Below are positions 55,570 to 64,000 of a DNA stretch of 64,000 nucleotides, one piece after another (position 1 is the first letter of the stretch; each line of letters starts with the position of its first letter). Below the pieces are notes generated by a model. It ran no database searches and was not told where the DNA came from. It was given only the letters and a program-made list of their open reading frames with translations. Location: assembly GCA_035771165.1 (NCBI GenBank), contig JAWNZC010000446.1:1892783-1956782 (forward strand), read 5' to 3'. The position numbers and the translations under genes are program-made. The DNA comes from Paragorgia papillata. Its lineage: Eukaryota > Cnidaria > Anthozoa > Scleralcyonacea > Coralliidae.

Positions 55570-55977
55570 CATTCTTGATCAGTTATTGGCTATGCAATTT
55601 GACCAATTACGTCACACGTTGTATGTGGGAGAAAACGGAAAATCAGTCATATCTTTGGATTGGTTTAACTACACGAAACCACACATTGCAGATGTAATCA
55701 GACCATACTGATACCCCAGCCTATATAGGCATAGGCTTTTGCGTGGCTCATGAGCTGTGGCCCATGGGACTTACCCCCTTCAAATATATAGCCCCAGGCC
55801 CTCAAATAGTAAATAGAAGGCCTATATCTAGGCTGACCATACCCCATAGAACTTGAATTTCAACGTTTCATTCAGTGTAGTTAAACCATTCCAAAGATAT
55901 GACTGCATGATTTTCCGTTTTCGCCAACAACGTGTGACGTAATTGCTAAAATTGCATTAGCCAATAACTCAAGAATG
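55570..55977. mobile_element. Foldback MITE, copy 2
   Basis: Orthologous to 28156-28554 with small indels. Confidence 0.75.
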
Positions 55978-56512
55978 GGATAAGATTTGAAAGGCGTGTA
56001 AAAAATACAATCTTATTAACATTAAGACTATAACAATGATACAACTCAGAAGCAATATCAAGCCCGGAAATACCCAAAATGGGATGTTCCTGATATTTGG
56101 AGCTGTCTATATTGCGCCACTTAATCAGAACAATTGATGTTCTTATATGAGTTCTGCATTTTTAAGAAGTACTATTACCTATTATTTATGCTGAAAAAAA
56201 TGACGAGGAAAATCATGGAAAGAATCCCTATAACAGAGCCAAACATTTTCATTTTTTCTCCAATATTTTATGTATAGAAACTATAGAAGTTAGCCCACTG
56301 CTGCAATATCGCCATACTTAACTCTTTTGCTAGCATATATAGTACTCTTCTTGACGAGTATTCATCGAGTGTAGAATAATCTGGTGTTAGGCCAGAGTAA
56401 AATAATATAACATGTCAAGAACGGCGGAACAGGGGGGCTATAGCTCCCTCCCAATAAAATATCTTCCGCCGCCGCTGTTTAAATAAAGTTCAATGGTGAC
56501 AGTAATAATTAA

Positions 56513-56607
56513 CAATTATTCGCCGAAGGCGAGATCGGTGAATAATAACCGAGACGAAGTCGAGGTTATTATTCACCGATATTCACTGAGCTTGAGGTGA
56601 ATAATTG
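56513..56607. repeat. Palindrome centred on GACGAAGTC, copy 2
   Basis: Orthologous to 29093-29179. Outer arm has drifted (CTTGAGGTGAATAATTG). Confidence 0.72.
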
Positions 56608-57608
56608 TTTTAGTATAAATACACATTTTTGTACTTTTAGGAACAACATTTTCTTTAAAATTGTTAATTTCCTCGTCTGTCGCATTGACAACTTGGCTGG
56701 CGGCCATTTTGGATAAACGCTGTAGGTGATTATCTATTACTTAATCCGAAGTAACTCGACCAATCAGCGCGCGCGATTTTCTATAATCACCTGTGTACTT
56801 ATACTAAAGGGTTATATTATGAGAAGTTTAACTTTTGCAGCAAGGGGGCTAAGCCCTCCCCTCCACCTCCAATACAAAATATCTTCCGCCGCCAATGTAA
56901 TTAAATACAATTCAATGGTGGCAGTAAAGGGTTATATTGAGAGAAGTTTTAACTCTTTAACTGCCAGAGTTCTTCAACGAGTAAATCGTCTGACAGAGTA
57001 AAATATATAAATCTGCCGTAATTGACAAAATAAAAGGATGTGAAAGGAGTAAGTAATAATATCTGACGCACGGTGCTACATCAAATAAGTATCGAATTTG
57101 GATAAGTATGGCGTCCGTCGTCGAGGAGGGCGGCGTCCGAAAGTCAAGTGCATGGCGACCAACTTGACTAATATCAACATTTAATTATTTTGCAACATCG
57201 ATTTATTTCAAAAATGCGTGAGAAATATTAATCAAATTTAACTTTATATTTTTTACCCGTTTATCCAAAACAAAACTAATATTTTTTGTACTGTTTTATT
57301 CTTCACAACCCACTTAGATTAGCTTATGCTATTCACGGATGTTGCATGTAATAAAGTTTTGAAAATATTTAAAAAAACTGAAAACTATTAGAACTGATTT
57401 TTGTTTGTGTACTTTCTCTGTACAAGTCCGCATTTTACAAATCCGATCCAAGGTCGATAAACTAAACAACATTTCAAGGTTGAATATAAAATGAAAAGTT
57501 AAATTAAAATGTTACTGATATATACACTATTTGTATGGGTTGCGGAGTAACCATATATATACTATTAAGAAAATATTAAGAACTCAGTTATAATGTATGC
57601 CATCATTA

Positions 57609-57759
57609 TACAGTAAAAACCCGCTAACAAGAACTTTCAACTATAAGAACCTCAGGCTGAAATTAAGAATTTATTTATATAAGAACATATAAGAATATAA
57701 GAACCTACCCCAGGCTGATTTGGTAAAATGTAGGTTCTTGTTAGCGGGTTTTTACTGTA
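57609..57759. mobile_element. Tc1/mariner-type MITE, copy 2
   Basis: Orthologous to 30240-30380. The right end here (TTAGCGGGTTTTTACTGTA) is a perfect inverse of the left, so this copy is nearer the original. Confidence 0.86.
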
Positions 57760-57908
57760 TGCGTAAAGTATATTATACTATTATACATTTTGTAACTCAG
57801 CTGTCCCGTATAGCCAGGCGTCTTTTTGTCGGGGAGAAGGGAGTGTCGCGTGAAGGGGGATGACGGTAAGAAGTCGGGTCTCAGTCTAGTAGATCTGCCT
57901 CTACATAC

Positions 57909-57969
57909 CTGAACGTGCGACTGACCACACCAGAATACTGATGACTGTTAGAATGCTTCCAAAAATCAT
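57909..57969 (-). CDS. VWC-like gene copy 2, exon 1: signal peptide and gene start
   Basis: Second copy of the secreted four-repeat VWC-like gene. The ATG at 57967-57969 opens the same signal peptide (MIFGSILTVISILVWSVARS), with donor G|GTATGT at 57907-57908 and an acceptor before the ATG (exon from 57975). Exons 54112-54405, 53456-53698, 52643-52876 and 50491-50717 follow in matching phase, giving 352 residues. I see one amino-acid difference from copy 1 (His to Asn in repeat 3). All splice sites are intact, so both copies should be functional. The 5' non-coding exon candidate has its donor at 58515. Confidence 0.75.
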
Positions 57970-59060
57970 TTCGAGCTAAAAGATATAATTGTGTAAGAAT
58001 CAATTTCATAGACATAATAAATGTATAATTATGTTTTGCTTCGATATATATTCACAAAACATCAGATTTTCGCCAGCAAATGCACACCTAAACATTTTAC
58101 GTTGGTCAATACTAGAAGGAAGTTCTTACTAAATATTGTGGATAGACGGATAGCCAACCAAGGGCAACATGTGGATAGATTGTAAACGAAAATCAGAAAT
58201 GTGAAATAAATATCAGAGATTTTTAACAGGGAAAACAAGTGTATTTCCTTCCACTGTTGACGATACGGCCGGTTGCACACACGAAGCACTTAAAAATGGC
58301 CAGTTTTCTAGCCGTATTTTGTTATTAGTTTCATGAATTGGAGCTTAAAAACAATTTCAGAAATTATTTAATAAATATTTTTACAAATGGCCAGACAGAA
58401 TTTAATGTCCCACTATATAGATACTACTTGTAGTTCGTTATTTATGTTTATTGTATTAAATGCAGACGCGCTATCAATACTATATGAGCCTATATGACAA
58501 ATATCTATACTTACCAGTATATATCAATAAAAGAATGTTAAAGAGCCAACCCTGCAATAAATAGCACCAAACTGTTCTCAAGCTGAAGACGAAACTCTTG
58601 TGTGAAACTTGCGCAAACTGTGAGATGATTTATACCCGCGAGAATGAATTATAAAACCAACTTATGCCAAACCGCATTTGAATGAGTACTTGAAGAGCAT
58701 TGACTGATAAGGTCAATTTCCTTTCAGTATGTAAAATAGCAATCAACAAGTAGGTGTGACTGAGGTCGAATTCCGGATTAACCTAAACTAGGATTATAAT
58801 ACAATAAAACGGAAATGACGCATTGGAATTTTCGTGGGAAGCAGTATTATTAGGATATAATGATACCCTATAATTTACAAGTATACCTCGAAAATGCTTT
58901 TTACCTTTTCCAATTAAAAGATGCAAATTACTTTTTACCTATATATTTCATCACGAAATTTTGTCTTGGAATTTTAAGCTATAAAGTATCGTGAACGAAA
59001 ACAATAAAATATGAATGCAGAACAGTAATTTCCATGTTTAGTGTTAAAACAACTGCTTGA
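57970..59060. other. 5' region of VWC-like gene copy 2
   Basis: Non-coding. The conserved donor CTG|GTAAGTATAG at 58513-58515 probably ends a 5' UTR exon. At about 58858 GGATATAATGATACCC is the uninterrupted counterpart of the copy 1 block 31458-33028. Confidence 0.5.
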
Positions 59061-59068
59061 GCAAAGAG

Positions 59069-60619
59069 CAGGGCCGTGCCGAGTGGGGGTGTGTGGGAGG
59101 TATAATACCCCGCCCCCCCATATGAAATTATGAAGGGGCCCTATTTCAGTGATCAACGTTCCCTATATCAGTAATGAAGGGCGGAAGGGCCCTTTGTTTT
59201 AGTTGACAAAGTTCCCCATATCAGTTATGAAGGGCCCTTATTATTTCAGCGATCAAAGTTCCCCATATCAGTTATGAAGGGGCCCTATTTCAGTGATCAA
59301 AGTTCCTTTTTTCAGTTATGAAGGGCCCCTATTTCAGTGAACCGTTGATCAAAATCCCTATATATCAGTAATGAAGGGCCCCTCAGAATCATCAATTCTA
59401 ATAAAGTGGTCTTTTATCTTGGATGCTCAGATTTGGCTTTGTTGCGGTCACTGATGTTCGCCAACAAACGTATTCATCAAAACCAAAATGATGACAAAAA
59501 TTCTAGAGAAGGAAACTCTTTGGACGTTACTGGGGTCATAGCAGCATTGCAGATGACAGAGCAAAGCATCATGAAAATCAGAGAATCTTGAGGACCCAGA
59601 TAAACGACCTTGTAGATGCATCTGTGTCATTTGCTGAGAAAATGGGAGTTAAATGCAGCTGAGGAGTACCAAATATTTCACCGCACACGGAGAATACCTA
59701 GACGTCTGGATGAAGGCCAAAATACCACTGCCCAAATAACAATGCATTCGTTCTACAGGAAAGAATTTACAGCTGTCTTAGATGCTCTTCTAGTCGAGAT
59801 TAACGAGGAAAGCGGAAAACATTTAAATCGGCATTCAAACCTTTGCTGGAAGGTCTGAGCCCAACCCAAATGCCCACGTACACGCAAGTTGAAAGACTTT
59901 GCCAGAAGTACCCTAATGAACTTCCACAGCCGTCTTTGCTACATGCTGAAATGGAAATGTTCATACCCCATCTCCGAAAACATGCTAAAGAAGATGACGT
60001 ACCAGAACATGACATCAGTTACAGATATGCTAGCCGATCTCGCACTTCGTCAAAGTCGGCTTGGCTTATTCCCGACAGTAACCAAAAGCTTACAGACTTT
60101 TGCTTACAGCGGCTCCAACCGTGTGCAAAGATGAGAGAAGTTTCAGTAAGCTGAAATTTGTCAAGTCATATTGTAGGAATTCCATGGGTAACAAACGACT
60201 CGATGGTCTCATGATACTAGTCTGTGAAAAGGACGTAGCTGACAAAATTGATCTGACAGATCTTGTCAAAGTGTGGTCTACAATTAAACATAGGCGGATT
60301 CAATTATGTTAAGCTCTGTACAAGAATATAATTTGTGACGTTATTTCATTAGTTTGCTACAATTTGCTACATAAGAGTTTTACTATATTAAAAGTATGAA
60401 ATTTGAATTTAAAAATTGCAAGGAGTACTATTAATTAGTAGATTATAGGAGCCCACCGCCCACCTGGCTAGTCCACATACATTTAATTTAGCTTTTGAAG
60501 AAACGCATTTTGGTGGAGTCAATAAAGGCCCAAGGCCCACGAAGGGGGCCCCAGACCCATCAAAGGGGCCCAAAACCTTCATACACCCCCCCAATGATCA
60601 GCCTTTCGGAACGGCCCTG
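59069..60619 (+). mobile_element. hAT transposon with decayed transposase, private to copy 2
   Basis: Inverted ends CAGGGCCGTGCCGA and (reversed) CAGGGCCGTTCCGA, with a perfect 8-bp target duplication GCAAAGAG (59061-59068 and 60620-60627). Copy 1 has the single GCAAAGAG at the same place (33231-33238). Left interior (about 59110-59390) has five or more degenerate 55-65-bp repeats containing CAGTTATGAAGGGGCCCT, and the right end has AGGCCCA/GGGGCCC clusters. Transposase remnants are in between. Confidence 0.93.
59406..60312 (+). pseudogene. hAT transposase remnant
   Basis: Broken over at least three frames. The readable C-terminal part is KDERSFSKLKFVKSYCRNSM, then GNKRLDGLMILV, the hAT dimerisation region (ERxFSKLK...R...M...RLxGL). 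It ends KHRRIQLC and stop. The upstream pieces (NAAEEYQIFHRTRRIPRRLD; FYRKEFTAVLDALLVEI) suit the middle of a ZMYM/TTF-type hAT protein. The N-terminal zinc finger and catalytic aspartates are not recognisable, so it is inactive. Confidence 0.82.
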
Positions 60620-60710
60620 GCAAAGAGATCTATATTCTTTCAAAAACAACAAAATTTCCTTCATAATTCCCTGCAGGACCGCTTATCTAGGGACAGTGCT
60701 TCCATTTAAA

Positions 60711-61112
60711 GGCCCGGTTTACACTAGAGCAAAAGTATCCGGATTCACGTTGTTTTTCATCCTCATGGGAACAAAAAACAATGTGAATCGTTACACTAGA
60801 GAAAAAGTATCCGGATTCATATTGTTTTTCATCCTCATGGGAATAAAAAACAATGTGAATTCGGATACGTTTTGCTCTAGTGTGACGGGGTCTTTCCATA
60901 CGTATCCGGATTTTTTTGAAAAGGATTGGCCTTCCGTCCACATGCACGTAAACGATGTAGCGGTTATCAAAAACGGAACTTTTCGAGGACGGTCTCCAAG
61001 TGGAACTTTTTGAAAACGCCGTTTTCCTGTTCTCGAGTGGACGCGGATTTTTTTGAAAACATTTAAATTTAGTTACGTTTTCAAAAAATTCCGGATACGC
61101 GTGGACGTAGCC
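60711..61112. mobile_element. MITE with GGCCCGGTTTACACT end, copy 2
   Basis: Orthologous to 33321-33635 but with an internal tandem duplication of about 75 bp (AAAAGTATCCGGATTCA twice), so two foldback cores lie in series. Confidence 0.68.
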
Positions 61113-61420
61113 TTATTAGCGACTGGCCTAAATTATTTTTTCGATCCCAATTTTAACTAAAGAAGCAACATTTCCATCCTTCACTTCGAAAAAGTCGACA
61201 GTTTTTTTTTTTTTAAATTTTATTTTAATTTATATACCAAAATAACCACAATTGAATTTTTGTTCAATATAAAACCAAAAAAGAAACACTATATGTCAAT
61301 ATATGTCGAGGTTCAAACTGGTGAAATATATATCTTGCACACAATACTACAGCTAAAGATAATTCCATAATTACAGTGCAAAAATAGCAAGTATTTCTTT
61401 AGCTAAAATTCACGAATATT
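61113..61420. other. Duplicated sequence, empty site of hAT element
   Basis: GAAATATATATCTTGCACAC at about 61325 is the uninterrupted site of the copy 1 insertion at 33815-35268. A T-rich tract lies at 61201-61215. No gene seen. Confidence 0.5.
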
Positions 61421-61612
61421 ATGATGCCATTCAAATGTCATTTTTTAAACTCAGCTTCATTTCGTCAAACTTTTCTTTCCGAAGAAAATTTTCTTGATAT
61501 AGTGCCGTGCGGGTCTTTTGAAAACATGTATGCGTCTTTGGCACTTCGCGGTGATCTATACGCGAAGAATAAAATGCGTGATAAAAGACTGATCGAGAAA
61601 GATTTTTATTAA
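61421..61612 (+). CDS. Uncharacterised 63-codon ORF, copy 2
   Basis: Counterpart of 35358-35549 (MMPFKCHFLNSASFRQTFLS to KRLIEKDFY), open with a few amino-acid changes. No domain recognised. Confidence 0.15.
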   Translation: MMPFKCHFLNSASFRQTFLSEENFLDIVPCGSFENMYASLALRGDLYAKNKMRDKRLIEKDFY

Positions 61613-63714
61613 ATGGCGCCAGTGAACACATGCAGAGACAGAATAAACCAACACCTAACCCCTGCAGTCATTAAGCTGATAATATCATGTTTGCGGCTAT
61701 TTATTTTGCTCTCGCAAAATCATTTTTACTAAACCTACCTCCGTTGACGTAAATTCGGGTCATTATAAGCGGCCTTGCCTTTGAATGATGATAAAGCATT
61801 TTAAATTGGTATAATACTATAATCAGTCAAACACAAATGTAAGTTGAAAAAAACTGAAAACTACTTTCATCAGAATACTCCGTTTTGAACTATCTTTCCC
61901 AGTTCAATATTGCATGCTTTTGGAATACAAAGAGTATAACTGGCAGCCGATATTTCGCATTTGGTTTTTTAAATTGCATTATATAGATTGTATATGGTTT
62001 AGAAGATATTCAATATCGATTTTAGTTTGTCAGTCAAGCACTTTTAACATGGGTTGTAGCCCGAAAGATTTGGCGACTTTGCTATTAACGTTAAATTATG
62101 CTATATAGACCGATATTATAAAGGCACAGTGTCACCATGACGCAAACTTGAAAAACTTCGCGGACAAATTCAAGTTACATGATTAAAAATTATCGTGATT
62201 ACCACACACGTCAAAACTTGGACTATTAAAATAGTCCGTGCGAAAACGCACTAATAACTTACTGTTTTAACGTTTAAAGAATATTATTCCTTTCTTTGTA
62301 CACAAATATAATTTTTGTCTCGCGCAAAACTATTAATTAAACGGTATAATTTTATACCTGACGCTGTGCCTTTAAAATTTAAAGCTTTGGATTTGTATAC
62401 CAGTTCAAAATTCACTTAGTAAACTCAAATATCATAGATTGAATTCAGAAATAATAGTTACAGAGGTCACGTATAATGAATCCTCCGTTGGTCACAGGCC
62501 CATGCACTGGTTATATGAACTTGGCTTGGCTATCTTTAAAAGGGGAACAAGATTCGATAACAAATTTTGGCGGATATCTCACTTCATAATATAATGTGCC
62601 AATGTCGAACGATCTTCTTGTCAACATGCGACGAGTTACGTCATGAATGACCTCATTGAGTACATATTAAAATGTTCGCGAAGTGTTAATTTTGCTGATT
62701 AGAATGGGGTTTTTGTATAATTTGTACAAATCGATTGGTGTACAGTCTGTCACTTAATTTTCGAGCACAGAAAATAATCATGCAGTTGCTCGCCCTTTCC
62801 GTGAATTTCCGTGACGTGAATTCTAAACTGTCACGAAAATTTCATGTCACAAGGCAAATGCGTAAACGGTACAGTATACCACAAAGGGTATCATATTTGT
62901 GAATGACCGTCGAAATGAGTCAAGTTTTGAGAAAAACTGTTGTCGGATGGTGGTAGTTATCAATCTCAGAGTCGACTTATGCGAGTTTACGTCACCTTTT
63001 TGTTATCCCCACCTAGCCTCGTTTTGGCAAGATGTAGTGTTAAAATGAGACCAAGTGTTGACAACGAAAGCTCAACAAAGTAAATTGTCAGATTTGCTAG
63101 CTTATAATTCACTATGTATGTGGTTCATTACGTCATATGTGGGAGTTGACTCAACTGAGTGGGAGAAAAACGTCAAAGTCAACGCCCGGCTAATTAAGCC
63201 TCACACCCACAGCGACCAAACCATGGCAAAGCTTGGCAATCGACTTTTATGGGCCGATACCACAGGGTGGACAATAGGTACTCAGACTTGCTCATTGAAT
63301 ATCTAGCTTTGTTCTTTAATTATGTATACGTCTAGCCTAAGTGGACGTTGACTCAGCAGAACTGCAGTGGGGTTACCATGCATAAAGTGATCAGATTTGC
63401 TTATTCATCATGTTTTAGGTCAGGCTATTTTTTACAATCTTTTTTTATGGTGTGAAATTAGTCTATCAAGATTAGCTAGTTATTATTTAACAATTATTCT
63501 CACTAGGACCTGCGCCGCATAATGCCATGCGAGGTGAGTAATTAACCCGCATTCCTGCAAAGCCCAAGGGAATGCAAGCTAGTATATATAGGCAACCGAA
63601 AAACCGTGCTTTTCACCATTTGCCACGAAGATAGACACACTAGGATTGGATAATTTGTTTTCAGTAGTCCTGTGTCGCAACCGAGCTCGTTTTTCTCCGT
63701 ATATATGGCCGACC
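61613..63714. other. Duplicated non-coding sequence
   Basis: Counterpart of 35550-37638. A short insertion (CAGTGTCACCATGACG) near 62128 is specific to this copy. No gene recognised. Confidence 0.5.
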
Positions 63715-63849
63715 AACAGGTCAGAGTCCGTTCCTATCGATGTTGCCGCAGCATTAGCCGAACACCAGCAAAACGTATTACGTGTGGACGTAGCCTTATT
63801 TTTACACAAGTTTATAAGGTGTGGTCAGCTTCTAGTCGGGTATGTTTAG
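63715..63849 (+). pseudogene. Short broken ORF beginning MADQQ, copy 2
   Basis: The ATG and MADQQ match 37639, but two one-base deletions relative to copy 1 shift the frame. The continuing frame (VDVALFLHKFIRCGQLLVGY) ends at about 63849. The two copies have different lesions. Confidence 0.3.
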
Positions 63850-64000
63850 TTCTTAGTCGTGTTGTCCCCTTACTTTTTGGGTGTCGTTTTTGTTCCCACT
63901 ATATGTAGCGGCGTTATCCTCACCAGAGTCCGCCCCCCTCCCGTAACTTAATTGGTCGCTATCCCATGGCATATTTCGGAATGCCAGTGTGTATATTGTA

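Larger units (their letters stand above)
54406..57908 (-). other. VWC-like gene copy 2, intron 1
   Basis: Same MITE succession as copy 1 without the retroelement at 27343-27925. At 57450 a stretch of about 65 bp present in copy 1 (30025-30080) is missing. Confidence 0.7.
48946..64000. repeat. Duplicated segment, copy 2 (to window end)
   Basis: Collinear with 20842-37913 from TTATTAATAATATGTCAAGG onward and still matching at the last base. It lacks the three copy 1 insertions and has one of its own (59069-60619). It begins within what is a retroelement 3' UTR in copy 1, so the breakpoint lies inside repetitive DNA, with TTATTAATA shared at the junction. Confidence 0.93.

Overview
The window looks like accessory DNA of a marine invertebrate, most probably an anthozoan cnidarian (coral or sea anemone). 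I infer this from three things: a secreted protein with a fibrinogen-type N-terminal motif and a C-terminus of a kind I associate with anthozoans, a very high load of foldback MITEs with palindromic cores, and 5S-rRNA-derived SINEs. The coding exons have GT-AG introns with consistent phases, so this is eukaryotic. All gene models below come from reading splice sites and phases by eye. No search or alignment was run.

Region 1 (1-18 kb, minus strand): a roughly 0.88-kb (TACCAC)n array, then a five-exon gene for a 426-residue secreted lectin. The order is signal peptide (17871-17943), C-type lectin domain (6296-6676), short coiled coil (5519-5643) and fibrinogen-like domain (2748-2889 and 1165-1724). 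Its first coding intron is 11.2 kb and full of transposons: a hAT MITE carrying a 96-base poly(G) run, two members of a CATAG-terminus DNA transposon family with 7-bp target duplications, an L2/CR1-like reverse transcriptase nested in the second, a TA-flanked MITE and a 5S-type SINE.

Region 2 (18.3-21.7 kb): nested inverted repeats. The main one is a 1.38-kb element with about 545-bp arms, each bearing an array of 20-25-bp repeats and a tiny zinc-ribbon exon. It sits inside an older foldback, which lies between a second pair of CATAG ends.

Region 3 (20.8-37.9 kb) and region 5 (48.95-64 kb, reaching the window edge) are two copies of one segment offset by about 28.1 kb, apparently a tandem duplication. 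Each carries a minus-strand gene for a 352-residue secreted protein with four ten-cysteine VWC-like repeats, one exon each, behind a 20-residue signal exon (30530-30590 and 57909-57969). The two predicted proteins differ at one residue that I can see. Noncoding DNA differs more, and each copy has private transposon insertions (L2/CR1 fragment, 9-bp-TSD element and hAT MITE in copy 1; a hAT with a decayed transposase in copy 2). The other copy preserves the empty sites.

Region 4 (37.9-48.95 kb) has no intact host gene that I recognise. It holds a 5S SINE with a head-to-head palindrome, a 280-bp satellite split by a 1.65-kb element with 9-bp TSD, several palindromic MITEs, a 738-bp inverted repeat, and decayed pieces of two kinds of retroelement and of a transposon-associated ORF. 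The two gene types are both secreted, cysteine-rich and modular with phase-1 introns. A shared role in recognition or extracellular matrix is possible but is inference only.
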